Assembly (NCBI RefSeq): GCF_038070315.1
Contig: NZ_JBBPCC010000003.1
Location: 186,001 to 250,000 of the forward strand
DNA: 64,000 nucleotides
Direction: 5' to 3'
DNA from: Paenibacillus_G filicis
Lineage (GTDB): Bacteria; Bacillota; Bacilli; Paenibacillales; NBRC-103111
This document shows, in pieces, positions 41,269 to 50,510 of this stretch. The position numbers and the translations under genes are program-made. Under the pieces are notes generated by a model. It had not been told where the DNA came from, made no database searches, and worked only from the letters and a program-made list of their open reading frames with translations. The first letter of the stretch is position 1, and each line of letters opens with the position of its first letter.

Positions 41269-42162
41269 TTATTTGCCCCGGCCGCTCGTTAACTTCGGGT
41301 CCAGTAAATCTCTCAGCCCATCGCCGAACAAATTCAGACCGAGCACAATCAGAATGACCAGAATGCCGGGAAACACCGTCATCCACCAGGCGCTGTAAAT
41401 AACAATCTTGCCGTCATACAATATATTGCCAAGGCTCGGCTGGGGAGCAGGAATGCCAGCTCCGAGAAAGCTAAGCGCCGCCTCCGTCAATATCGTCACG
41501 GCAAACACGAAGGAAGCCTGAATAATAAGCGGAGATAGCGTGTTCGGCGCAATATGAAGCCAGATGATTCGCCAAGGCCCCGCCCCTTGCGCGTGTAGCG
41601 CTTCAATGAACGTTTTCTCCCTCACGACCAGGGCGGCGGAGCGAATGATACGAGCGATCGACGGGATGAAGATGATGCTCAGCGCGATGACCACATTACT
41701 GGTTTTAGGCCCGAGCGTGGACATGATCGCAATGGCGAGCAGAATGGACGGAAATGCGAACAGGCCATCGCAGATCCGCATCAGAATATGATCCAGCAGC
41801 GCGTAATAAGCCGACAGCAGTCCGACGAGCATGCCGATCAGGGAGGCAATCACCGTGACGGACAAGCTGATAATAATCGAGGAGCGCGTACCGTAGACGA
41901 CACGTGAGAAAACATCTCGACCGAAATTATCCGTACCGAATAGATGCGTCCAGCTCGGCCCGGTCAGACGATTGACCGCATCCATCTCGAGCGGCGTATA
42001 CGGAACCAGCACAGGTCCGAGAAAGGCAATGGCAACCACCAGCGCTATAATACCCGATCCGGTCGTCAACAACCGGTTGTCCAGCCATTTCCGGAGCAGC
42101 ACCCGGCGCCGTTCCTGGCGGTAAGTCCTGAGGGGGAGCGCACTCTCAGCTACGGTGTTCAT
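41269..42162 (-). CDS. Peptide ABC transporter permease (OppC/DppC type)
   Basis: A 297-residue inner-membrane permease with an N-terminal extension, a first helix (TTGSGIIALVVAIAFLGPVL), the periplasmic-side motif HLFGTDNFGRDVFSRVVYGTR, and the EAA motif EALHAQGAGPWRIIWLHIAP. Partner of the permease at 42204; 33 bases separate it from the ATPase gene. Confidence 0.93.
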   Translation of the reverse strand: MNTVAESALPLRTYRQERRRVLLRKWLDNRLLTTGSGIIALVVAIAFLGPVLVPYTPLEMDAVNRLTGPSWTHLFGTDNFGRDVFSRVVYGTRSSIIISLSVTVIASLIGMLVGLLSAYYALLDHILMRICDGLFAFPSILLAIAIMSTLGPKTSNVVIALSIIFIPSIARIIRSAALVVREKTFIEALHAQGAGPWRIIWLHIAPNTLSPLIIQASFVFAVTILTEAALSFLGAGIPAPQPSLGNILYDGKIVIYSAWWMTVFPGILVILIVLGLNLFGDGLRDLLDPKLTSGRGK

Positions 42163-42203
42163 CTTATCTCATTCCTTTGTTTTTGATGATTACATGATTC
42201 CGC

Positions 42204-43160
42204 CTAGGAGCTCTTCTTGTTCAAACGTATCCGGGGGTCCACCACGCCGTACAGCAGATCGACCGCCAGATTAACCAGTACGTAGACTAACGTAATGATC
42301 AGCACCGAGCCCTGGATCATCGCATAATCCCTTCGGCTGATGGATGTGACGACGAGTTGTCCCACCCCTGGAATATTGAACAGCGTCTCGATAACGGCAG
42401 CGCCGGTAATCAGCGACCCGAAGGATTCTCCGATCACCGTCAATATCGGGATGAACGCGTTGCGCAGCGCATGGCCGTACACGATTCCGCGCTCTCTGAC
42501 ACCCTTAGCCTTGGCGGTTTTAATAAAATTCTCGCTTAGCGTATCCAGCAGGGAAGAGCGGGTCATTCGCGTCAGGAAGGCCGCCTGAATGACACCCAGC
42601 ACCAGCGAGGGCAGCAGCAAGTACTTCAGATGGTTCCACAAACCCGCCGAGATCGGCTGGTAACCCGCAACCGGCAGCCATTTCAGCTTGACGGCGAATA
42701 ACAGGACCGCCAGCGACCCGAGCAGGAAGCTCGGGATCGAGATGCCTAGCATCGAGAAGCCCATAACGGCTTCATCCACACGAGTTCCTCTTCTTCGGGC
42801 AGCCCAGATGCCAAGAAACAAGGCCAGTCCAATCGCAATAGTCTGAGAGAGCAGCGCAAGTGACAGTGTCGGAGCCAGATGCTCGACAAAGGCGCTGGAT
42901 ACCGGAACGTGCAGAAAGTAGGACTGCCCAAGATTGCCGCTCAGTATGCCCAGCAGCCATTGGCCGAATTGCTCGTATAGCGGACGATCCAGCGCAAGAC
43001 GCTTGCGCAGCTCCTCAACTTCTCCCGCAGTCGCTTCATTGCCCAGCATGACGGCAGCAGGATTGCCTGGGGTCAGATGTACGAGAAAAAAAATAATGAT
43101 GGCGACCACCGCCAGCACCGGAATTAGCGACAGCAGACGGCGGACGATGTAACCGCCCAT
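42204..43160 (-). CDS. Peptide ABC transporter permease (OppB/DppB type)
   Basis: A 318-residue permease: MGGYIVRRLLSLIPVLAVVA first helix, LTPGNPA motif, LALDRPLYEQFGQWL, and the EAA-type loop AKAKGVRERGIVYGHALRNA. The ATG at 43160 follows GGAGG by 8 bases. It is the second gene of the operon after the binding protein. Confidence 0.93.
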   Translation of the reverse strand: MGGYIVRRLLSLIPVLAVVAIIIFFLVHLTPGNPAAVMLGNEATAGEVEELRKRLALDRPLYEQFGQWLLGILSGNLGQSYFLHVPVSSAFVEHLAPTLSLALLSQTIAIGLALFLGIWAARRRGTRVDEAVMGFSMLGISIPSFLLGSLAVLLFAVKLKWLPVAGYQPISAGLWNHLKYLLLPSLVLGVIQAAFLTRMTRSSLLDTLSENFIKTAKAKGVRERGIVYGHALRNAFIPILTVIGESFGSLITGAAVIETLFNIPGVGQLVVTSISRRDYAMIQGSVLIITLVYVLVNLAVDLLYGVVDPRIRLNKKSS

Positions 43161-43292
43161 TCCTTCAACCTCCATTCAGGGATGCTCACCCCGCACACTC
43201 CCGCTTCTCCTGTCTAGCACACAAGAACGGAAGCGGGACGAATCCTTCGCTTGCCGGCCCAACAAACAGGCCGGATGCTTCTATATTTCGCC

Positions 43293-44876
43293 TTACCGGG
43301 TCACGCTGATATTCCAGAAGATCGGACCTACCACATTCTGGAAGCCCTTCACTTTATCCGATATCGCGGTAATCTGCTCGGTCTGCCCGATAATCGAGAA
43401 TGGCAGATAGCTCCATACAAACTCATGCACCTGATCAACCTCGGCGCGGATGTCCTTAGTGGAGGAGGCCAGCTTGATCTTGTCGAACAGCTGCTGTACC
43501 TGGTCGTTTCGCGGAAAGCCGGAGGTTCCACCCCAGAATCCGTACTGCAGGAAAGTCGGACGGTAGGCATAATTCAACGGGTTAATATCCCAGCTTTTAG
43601 TATCGGTCAGCTTGGTTTGGAGAGTCGCCCAATCATACACCTCCAGCTTCACCTTAATGCCGATCTTCTCCAACTGCTGCTGCACCACAACCGCAACATT
43701 ATATTGGTCGGCATAATCACGGGTTGTGAAGATACGCAGCTCCTTGCCGTCATAGCCGGCCTCCTTCAGAAGCTGCTTGGCCTTCTCGGGGTTGTTCTGA
43801 TTGTAAGCTTCCTTGCCCTTGTCGCTGGCCCAGTCCGTGTGCTGAGGAAGCACCAGGGAGGAAGTTGCGGTGTAGAAGCGCTTGTCGCGGAAGGCCGTTT
43901 TCAGAATTTCCTCCGAATTCAGCGCCGCATTCAAGCCTTGACGAGCCTTGGGATCCTTGAACAATCCGTCAACGGTATTGTAGTAAAGGTTTATAATACC
44001 TCCATGCGTCGGGAAAGCCTTAATCCCTGGGGTGTTCTCGACCTGCGCCACGTTATCGAACGAGATGTTGAAGGCCAGATCGTATTCACCAGACGCAATG
44101 CCCGCCAGGCGGGTCGACTCGTCAGTTACGAAGCGGAAGTAGATCTCATCCACCAAGGCTTCGCGCTTCCCCCCGGCGCCGCTGGCCGGCTCCGATCGAG
44201 CCGCGTAATCCTTGAACTTATTCAAACGGATGTACTGATTCTGCTTCCATTCTCCAAGCTCGAACGGACCGGTTCCGACGAAGGTTTTAATCTCGCCGCT
44301 TCCGGCCTCGTCAATAGATGTCTTCGGATAGATGACCGCCGGCTGTGCCGGGTCGGCCAAGATATCCGGGGTAAGCAGGAACGGCGTCTTCAGCTTCAGC
44401 TCCAGCGTATAGTCGTCCTTCTGCGAAGCAGCAGCTCCACCCAGATTGGTCTTGGCGATATTGGCCCTATTCAGCCAGCGGTTCAACGAAGCGACTGCAT
44501 CCTCCGCCTTCAGCTCCTTGCCATTATGAAACTTGACGCCTTTGCGCAGGATGAACGAGTACGTCAGCTTGTCCTCGCTCACCTGATAAGAATCGGCCAG
44601 CAAAGGCACCGCCTTGGCATCCTTGTCAAGCGTCACCAGCGGCTCGTAGATCGGCCGGGTAATATCCTTGACTGCCGTATTCTGCGAGGTTTGGGCATCC
44701 AGGGTAATCGGTTGGGTCGGATAACCCACATTCAGCGTGCCTCCCTTGGGCTTTGCCTCGCTTGCCCCAGAGCTCTCCGCCCCCTTCCCTTTCTCTGACT
44801 GAGCACCTTCGCCGCAGCCAGCCAGCAGAAGCAGTACCGTCACAGCGAGGGTCATCCATTGGGTCCGTCTGTTCAA
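43293..44876 (-). CDS. Peptide ABC transporter substrate-binding lipoprotein
   Basis: A 527-residue family 5 extracellular solute-binding protein: signal peptide with lipobox LLAGC (Cys21), a Ser/Gly/Lys-rich linker, then LNVGYPTQPITLDAQ and LTYSFILRKGVKFHNGKELK, the hallmarks of peptide/nickel binding proteins. It captures substrate outside the membrane for the four downstream components. First gene of the importer operon, divergent from the peptidase operon at 45096. A long antisense frame covers it, but it has no ribosome site or family likeness. Confidence 0.94.
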   Translation of the reverse strand: MNRRTQWMTLAVTVLLLLAGCGEGAQSEKGKGAESSGASEAKPKGGTLNVGYPTQPITLDAQTSQNTAVKDITRPIYEPLVTLDKDAKAVPLLADSYQVSEDKLTYSFILRKGVKFHNGKELKAEDAVASLNRWLNRANIAKTNLGGAAASQKDDYTLELKLKTPFLLTPDILADPAQPAVIYPKTSIDEAGSGEIKTFVGTGPFELGEWKQNQYIRLNKFKDYAARSEPASGAGGKREALVDEIYFRFVTDESTRLAGIASGEYDLAFNISFDNVAQVENTPGIKAFPTHGGIINLYYNTVDGLFKDPKARQGLNAALNSEEILKTAFRDKRFYTATSSLVLPQHTDWASDKGKEAYNQNNPEKAKQLLKEAGYDGKELRIFTTRDYADQYNVAVVVQQQLEKIGIKVKLEVYDWATLQTKLTDTKSWDINPLNYAYRPTFLQYGFWGGTSGFPRNDQVQQLFDKIKLASSTKDIRAEVDQVHEFVWSYLPFSIIGQTEQITAISDKVKGFQNVVGPIFWNISVTR

Positions 44877-45095
44877 TATGAACCTCTCCCCTATTTAGAG
44901 TATAGAAAATTTATTAAACCAAGCGGAATACTTAGTATAAGGTCATTCTATCGGTCACCCCGCACTTTGTAAATTTCGAAAAAGTAAACTGTAGCATCAG
45001 AAATTGTATCGTGTTTTCGCCAAGAGGCCGTGGTATTATATCTTTAATTCTGATCGGAATTATATACTTTGAAATAGAAAGGAAGTCCATCGCCC
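44877..45095. promoter_or_regulatory. Divergent regulatory region between importer and peptidases
   Basis: A 219-base AT-rich gap feeding both operons. AATTCTGATCGGAATT at 45048-45063 is an imperfect palindrome of the kind LysR proteins use (T-N11-A pattern). The nearby LysR gene at 50511 is the obvious candidate regulator. Box assignments are not certain. Confidence 0.45.
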
Positions 45096-46643
45096 ATGTC
45101 ATTATTGGAAGTATCGCTGCTGGACAGGCTGGACCCCGCCCTTGCCAGCCATATTCGCCGGATTGAGCATTTCAAACAAAGCTTGACGCTTCTCACCTGG
45201 GACTCCCGTACAGGTGCCCCGTCCAAGGGTTTGGTCCAGGGGGCCCGTGTAAGATCCACGATCAAGCACGAGCTGTTCCTGCTGCAGCGCGATCCGGAAT
45301 TCGGCAGGCTGCTGCATGCGCTGAGCGAAAAAACTTCTGAAGACCCTTTGGTCAGCCGCATCGCAGCCTATCATCTGAGAAGCTTCCAGCTTGCAAATTC
45401 CATCCCGATTAAGGAATTTCAGGCGTTTGCCAATGAGCAATCCCAAACCTCTGTCGTGCTGGCTGAGGCCAAGAAAACAAGCAATTTCGCTCTCGTAAAG
45501 CCTTATCTGGAGCGAGTATTCGATTATCACCGTAAATTTTCAGCGTATTGGGGTTACCAGGATCACCCTTATGACGCCCAGATCAAGCAATTCGACCCCG
45601 ATGTGGATACAGCCACGCTGGATCAGGTATTCTCTGAACTCAAATCAGGGCTGCTGCCTCTGATCCAACGAATCAGCAGGGCTTCGAAGCAGCCTGACCG
45701 ATCCATCTTCGCACGGGAGTTTCCGTATGAGCAGCAGCGAGAGCTAGCGACCCGGCTCATCCAGGTCATCGGCTATGACTTTGATGCCGGCAAATTCGGG
45801 GAAACGCTCCACCCCTTCAGCTCCGCGATCAGTCCAGGAGATGCCCGCGTAGCTACCATCTACAAACGGGATGTACGCGTATCCGCTCTGCTGGCTCTGC
45901 ATGAAGCCGGTCATTCGATATACACCCAGAATATCCATCCACAGCTTGTCGATACGGGGCTCGGCATCTTTACTTCGTACGGAATTCATGAATCGCAATC
46001 GATCTTCTGGGAGAAATTTATCGGGCGTCACCGCGGTTTTTGGGAGCAGAATTACGGGCTGGCGCAGTCGTTATTTCCTGAAGCCTTCGCGGGGGTCAAG
46101 CTGGATGATTTCTTCTTTGCACTCAACGAGGTCCGTCCATCCCTGATTCGTTATGAAGCTGACGATCTCACCTATAATCTTCATATTATTATCCGCTACG
46201 AGCTGGAGAAAGCGCTGCTGGAAGGCAGCATCTCAGTAGACGAGCTTCCTGAGCGATGGAATGACAAGTACGAGGAATACCTCGGCATCCGGCCGGCTAA
46301 CGACCGCGAGGGCGTTCTGCAGGATGGTCACTGGATAAGCGGCTTCGGCCACTTTGCTACCTATTCGCTAGGCTTTATCTTCGCCGGCCAGCTTCATGGA
46401 CAATTGGTCAAGGACAAGCCAGATTTCGATCGTCTTGTAGCCGAAGGGCGCAACGATGTCATTCTCGACTGGCTGCGGAGCCATGTCCATCAATATGGCA
46501 GCAGCAAGTCTGAATACGAGCTGCTTCGCGATATTACCGGTGGCGAAATCGATACCCGGCCGCTCCTGTCCTATTTGACCCGGAAATACGAAGACCTGTA
46601 TGAGCTGCAACCATCAAGTCAACCTGCGATCAATGGAGAGTGA
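45096..46643 (+). CDS. M32-family metallocarboxypeptidase
   Basis: A 515-residue thermostable-type (Taq) carboxypeptidase that removes C-terminal residues from peptides. The motifs are clear: the HPF block ETLHPFSSAISPGDARVATI, zinc site HEAGH at 269-273, IHESQSIFWEKFIGR with the third zinc ligand Glu299, and a C-terminal HFATYSLGFIFAGQL block. The ATG at 45096 lies after AAAGGAAG. First gene of a + strand operon with an M20 peptidase, an M28-like protein and a dehydrogenase, opposite a peptide importer. Confidence 0.94.
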   Translation: MSLLEVSLLDRLDPALASHIRRIEHFKQSLTLLTWDSRTGAPSKGLVQGARVRSTIKHELFLLQRDPEFGRLLHALSEKTSEDPLVSRIAAYHLRSFQLANSIPIKEFQAFANEQSQTSVVLAEAKKTSNFALVKPYLERVFDYHRKFSAYWGYQDHPYDAQIKQFDPDVDTATLDQVFSELKSGLLPLIQRISRASKQPDRSIFAREFPYEQQRELATRLIQVIGYDFDAGKFGETLHPFSSAISPGDARVATIYKRDVRVSALLALHEAGHSIYTQNIHPQLVDTGLGIFTSYGIHESQSIFWEKFIGRHRGFWEQNYGLAQSLFPEAFAGVKLDDFFFALNEVRPSLIRYEADDLTYNLHIIIRYELEKALLEGSISVDELPERWNDKYEEYLGIRPANDREGVLQDGHWISGFGHFATYSLGFIFAGQLHGQLVKDKPDFDRLVAEGRNDVILDWLRSHVHQYGSSKSEYELLRDITGGEIDTRPLLSYLTRKYEDLYELQPSSQPAINGE

Positions 46644-46645
46644 GA

Positions 46646-47890
46646 ATGATGACGGCAACCAATGTACAGTCACTGACCCGCATTACAGAAGAAACGGTGC
46701 GCATCCGCCGCCAGCTCCACCAGCACCCGGAGCTCAGCTCGCAGGAGTTTGAAACCTCGGCGCTTGTCGCCAAGGTCTTGCGCGAGGCTGGTCTTGACGT
46801 GCAGGAGCAGATCGGCGGAACGACCGGCGTCGTCGGCCTGCTCCACGGCTCCCGGCCCGGACGGGTCTTCGCCTTGAGGGCCGATATGGATGCTCTTCCG
46901 CTTGAAGAGAAGAGCGGGCTCCCCTTTGCCTCGCTCCACAGCGGGGTCATGCATGCCTGCGGCCATGATATGCACACCGCTATATTACTCGGAACCGCAC
47001 TTGCTCTGAGCGAGCAGAAGTCTTCGATACAGGGCAGCATAAAGTTTATTTTTCAGCCAGCCGAGGAAACCGGGAAGGGTGCGCGTCAACTGATCGATGC
47101 CGGCGTGCTGCATAATCCGCAGGTAGATGCCATCGCAGCGCTGCACTGCTGGCCCGACCTGCCGGCTGGCACAATCGGCGTCAAGTCAGGCACCCTGCTG
47201 GCCGCCAGCGACGGTTTCTCGGTCCGCCTGCACGGGAAGGGCGGTCACGCCGCCTACCCGCACAAAAGCGTAGACGCGGTCGTCATCGCCGCCGCCGTTA
47301 TTCAGGCGCTCCAGACGATCGTCTCACGCAATATATCGCCGCTGGACCCCGTTGTCATTTCCGTGACGCAGTTGAACAGCCAACCGACAGCCGGCAATGT
47401 CATACCCGCCTATGTCGACCTCGGAGGCTCGGTTCGCAGCCACGACCCCGCTACGCGAGCCTCCTTGCCCTCGGCGATCGAGCGCATTGTGTCAGGCGTC
47501 GCCTCTAGCCTAGGGGGTAGTGCGGAGTTTACGTACCGTCACGGCGTTCCATCCCTGCACAATGACCCGGAGGTTACGGAGCTGATCGCCCGGGCTGCTG
47601 CACAGGTGATCGGGCCTGAGCAAGTGGTTCGCTTGGCGCAGCCGTCGATGGGAGGAGAGGACTTTGCCCGGTATCTCGATCACGTTCCCGGCGCGATGTT
47701 CAGGCTAGGCACCGCCAATGACAACGAAGCATCCAGGCTGCCCTTGCACAGCCAACGGCTTATCTTCGACGAACATGCCATCGAGACGGGAATTTCCATA
47801 CTGACGGAAATCGCACTGCAGTTCTTGACAGGAGGCTCCGCTCATCATGACTCTATCCGGACCAACGAGCCATCGACAGCAGCCGATTGA
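46646..47890 (+). CDS. M20-family amidohydrolase/peptidase
   Basis: A 414-residue aminoacylase/carboxypeptidase of the M20D (IAL/hippurate hydrolase) type. Motifs: LRADMDALPLEEKSGLPFAS, MHACGHDMHTAILLG (metal Cys/His), FIFQPAEETGKGARQLIDAG (catalytic Glu), the dimerisation domain with GKGGHAAYPHKSVDAVV, and QPSMGGEDFARYL. GTG at 46640 overlapping the M32 stop is an alternative start. It likely cleaves N-acyl or C-terminal amide bonds in imported peptides. Confidence 0.94.
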   Translation: MMTATNVQSLTRITEETVRIRRQLHQHPELSSQEFETSALVAKVLREAGLDVQEQIGGTTGVVGLLHGSRPGRVFALRADMDALPLEEKSGLPFASLHSGVMHACGHDMHTAILLGTALALSEQKSSIQGSIKFIFQPAEETGKGARQLIDAGVLHNPQVDAIAALHCWPDLPAGTIGVKSGTLLAASDGFSVRLHGKGGHAAYPHKSVDAVVIAAAVIQALQTIVSRNISPLDPVVISVTQLNSQPTAGNVIPAYVDLGGSVRSHDPATRASLPSAIERIVSGVASSLGGSAEFTYRHGVPSLHNDPEVTELIARAAAQVIGPEQVVRLAQPSMGGEDFARYLDHVPGAMFRLGTANDNEASRLPLHSQRLIFDEHAIETGISILTEIALQFLTGGSAHHDSIRTNEPSTAAD

Positions 47891-49637
47891 CCTTGAGCAG
47901 ACACACCCTCTGAACGAGCTGCTTGCCGAAGTCAGCGGCGAGCGGCTGGAGGCGTATGCTCGGCGAATTGCTGCTGAGGTTCGACTATCGGGAAGTGAAG
48001 AGGAGCTTCGCGCCTTCGACTATGTACGCCGGACGCTTGAAGATTTCGGCCTCTCGACGAAGCTGCTGTTCTCGGATGCCTACATCAGCCTGCCCAAGGA
48101 AGCGGAGCTGCTGGTGAATGGCGTACCGGCAGCGGCTATTACCCACTCCATGACACCCTCCACGGATTGGATGGACAGCGAGCTGGTTGGGCTTGACCCT
48201 GGGTTACCCGCCGATGCCCCACAGCTTGCCGCCGTTAGAGGACGAACCGTGCTGACGGCCGGCATTGCCAACCCTGTCACGGTGCGCAAGCTGCAGCAGG
48301 CAGGAGCGGCAGCCGTCGTCTTCGTCAATCCGGGTGAATATGCACATGAGATGATCGTTTCCTCGGTCTGGGGCAGCCCTGCGCCTGGACAGACCCGTGA
48401 TTTGCCCGGTATTCCCGTGATTTCGGTCAATGCGCCCACGGGAAGCCGACTGCGGGAGCAGTTGGATGCTACCGGGAAACCTCTTCCAGTCAGGCTGCGT
48501 ACCGCCGTGGAGACAGGCTGGACACGCATCCCTACGTTGATTGCCGAGCTGAGAGGAGAAGAAGAGCCGGATAAATTCGTACTGTTCAGCGGACATATCG
48601 ATTCATGGCATTACGGAGCGATGGACAACGGTTCGGCCAATGCCGTGATGCTGGAGGTGGCCCGCATCCTGGCCGAGCAGCGCCCTCTGCTGCGCCGTTC
48701 CCTTCGTCTTGCCTTCTGGTCCGGTCATTCCCACGGCCGGTATGCCGGGTCGGCCTGGTATAGCGACGAGCATTGGGACGACTTGCATGAGCATGGTGTC
48801 CTGCATCTTAACATTGATTCGGTTGGAGCGAAGGGAGCGACGCAGCTGGCAATCGGCAGTACCATGGCACAGACACGCGAGCTCTCCACACAGGCGATCC
48901 GTATCGTGACCGGACAATCGTTTGAGGGTACACGGTTCGGACGGTCTGGGGATCAGTCCTTCTGGGGCGCGGGCCTCCCCTCAGCCTTTATGGGGCTTTC
49001 TTTCCAGCCGGAGGGCTGGTTCGGCTGGTGGTGGCACACCACCGAGGATACGCTGGACAAGCTGGATCCGGCTAACCTGATCCGCGACGCGAAAATCTAT
49101 CTGGCCTCCGCCTATCTGGCCCTCTCCTCTCCTGTGCTGCCTCTGGACCAGCTCGCCGCCGTACGGGAGCTGCGCAGGTTCATCGAGGACTACCAGGAGC
49201 AGGCCGAGGCACGGCTGGATCTCTCCCGACTGGCAGCCCAGGTCCAACTGCTTGAGGAGCTGACGGAACGATTCCACGGGCAGCTGTCCCGCCTGCAACT
49301 CCCTGCACCTGCCGCCGAGGAGGTCGGTCACAGAGGCTTGCGTCTTGCGATCAACGAGATCCTGCACCGGTTATCGCAAATCCTCGTGCCTGCCGTCTAT
49401 GTGTGCGGGAGCGTATTCGAACATGATCCGGCCACTCCCCAGCCGCCGATACCATCCCTGCAGGAAATCGGACAGCTTGCGGCAGCTCCAGTTGGGAGCG
49501 ATGCTTATTATGAGCTGAGAACGCTGCTCGTTCGGCGGGTCAATGCCCTGCATGCGTCTCTGAAACAGGCCACGGCACTCGTACGTCATGGTCTTGAGCT
49601 GTTTGGCGAAGCTAACCGGGAGGAAGAACCCCGATGA
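47847..49637 (+). CDS. M28-like metallopeptidase with PA domain, altered active site
   Basis: A 596-residue protein: a protease-associated domain near residues 60-190 and an M28 catalytic domain near 220-420 with HIDSWHYGAMDNGSANAVML (His250, Asp260). M28 enzymes normally follow with a Glu-Glu pair in a W-S-G-E-E segment; here it reads WSGHSHGRYAGS (His294-His296), and the later part HTTEDTLDKLD is kept. A helical C-terminal tail follows. The changed residues could mean a distinct metal site or loss of peptidase activity. It overlaps the M20 gene by 44 bases. Confidence 0.82.
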   Translation: MTLSGPTSHRQQPIDLEQTHPLNELLAEVSGERLEAYARRIAAEVRLSGSEEELRAFDYVRRTLEDFGLSTKLLFSDAYISLPKEAELLVNGVPAAAITHSMTPSTDWMDSELVGLDPGLPADAPQLAAVRGRTVLTAGIANPVTVRKLQQAGAAAVVFVNPGEYAHEMIVSSVWGSPAPGQTRDLPGIPVISVNAPTGSRLREQLDATGKPLPVRLRTAVETGWTRIPTLIAELRGEEEPDKFVLFSGHIDSWHYGAMDNGSANAVMLEVARILAEQRPLLRRSLRLAFWSGHSHGRYAGSAWYSDEHWDDLHEHGVLHLNIDSVGAKGATQLAIGSTMAQTRELSTQAIRIVTGQSFEGTRFGRSGDQSFWGAGLPSAFMGLSFQPEGWFGWWWHTTEDTLDKLDPANLIRDAKIYLASAYLALSSPVLPLDQLAAVRELRRFIEDYQEQAEARLDLSRLAAQVQLLEELTERFHGQLSRLQLPAPAAEEVGHRGLRLAINEILHRLSQILVPAVYVCGSVFEHDPATPQPPIPSLQEIGQLAAAPVGSDAYYELRTLLVRRVNALHASLKQATALVRHGLELFGEANREEEPR

Positions 49638-50389
49638 GCCTGCAGCGTTTCAGCGGAAAGAAGGTTGTTATTACGGGGGCTGCGGGGGTATTCGGGGGAT
49701 GGATCGCCAGAGCGTTCGCTGCCGAGGGCGCTTCTCTCTACCTGTCCGATATTCGCCCGGAAGCGTTGGAACAGACGGCCCGACGGCTCCCTGGAGTGGA
49801 CATTTGGCAGCATGTCACCGATCTGACCGATCCCGAGTCGGCCGTGGATTTGATTGACAGCGTCGAACGCGATTGGTCGTCGCCTGACATTGTCATCAAC
49901 AATGCCGGTATCTATCCGTACAGCAGATTGCTGGAGCAGACCACCGAGCAGTGGAACGCGACGATCGATCTGAACCTTCGAGCCCCGTTTCTGCTTATTC
50001 AAGGGTTTGCCAGGCTGATGATCGCCCGCGGGATTCAAGGCTCCTTCATCAATATAAGCTCCGGAGCCGCCTCCATGGCCGGTCCCGGTATGGGCAATTA
50101 CAATGTGTCCAAAGCTGGACTTGAGATGCTGACCCGGGTATTCTCCTTGGAACTGGCCCCCCATTCCATTCGGGTCAATTCCGTGGTGCCAGGGTATGCC
50201 CCCGGCAGCGAGGTCAGCGTGATGACCGATGCGCATACGAGCTCTATGATCGAAAATACGCCGCTGAAGCGGACTTCAGGGCCTGATGACGCCCCACAAG
50301 CTATCCTCTATCTCAGCTCGGACGCCGCCTCCTTTATTACCGGGACGACCCTTTCCGTGGATGGGGGACGTACAGCCCGGGTTCGTTGA
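49634..50389 (+). CDS. Short-chain dehydrogenase/reductase
   Basis: A 251-residue classical SDR: cofactor motif ITGAAGVFGGWIARAF, NAG motif INNAGIY, catalytic Ser in NISSGAAS and Tyr-Lys in YNVSKAG, and a GTTLSVDGG end. It oxidises or reduces a hydroxyl/keto group with NAD(P). It overlaps the M28-like gene by 4 bases, so the product of peptide cleavage may include a hydroxy acid or sugar that it handles (inference). Confidence 0.9.
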   Translation: MSLQRFSGKKVVITGAAGVFGGWIARAFAAEGASLYLSDIRPEALEQTARRLPGVDIWQHVTDLTDPESAVDLIDSVERDWSSPDIVINNAGIYPYSRLLEQTTEQWNATIDLNLRAPFLLIQGFARLMIARGIQGSFINISSGAASMAGPGMGNYNVSKAGLEMLTRVFSLELAPHSIRVNSVVPGYAPGSEVSVMTDAHTSSMIENTPLKRTSGPDDAPQAILYLSSDAASFITGTTLSVDGGRTARVR

Positions 50390-50416
50390 TGGACGCAACC
50401 TGCACGGCAGCCTAAG

Positions 50417-50444
50417 AAAGCCAAGGCAAGCGCACCTTGGCTTT
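50417..50444. terminator. Bidirectional terminator between SDR and LysR genes
   Basis: AAAGCCAAGG and CCTTGGCTTT form a perfect 10-bp stem with an 8-base loop; A and T runs lie on both sides. Confidence 0.85.
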
Positions 50445-50510
50445 AGTGGCGGTCCGCTCAGACCCTTCGTCTTACGCGAATCACGACAAGCCAAAAAGCC
50501 CGATCAAGGA

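Noticed and set aside
43251..44798. Long + strand frame opposite the peptide-binding protein gene
   Set aside because: It is antisense to a clear family 5 binding protein, has no ribosome site and no family-like sequence; it is a codon-bias shadow.
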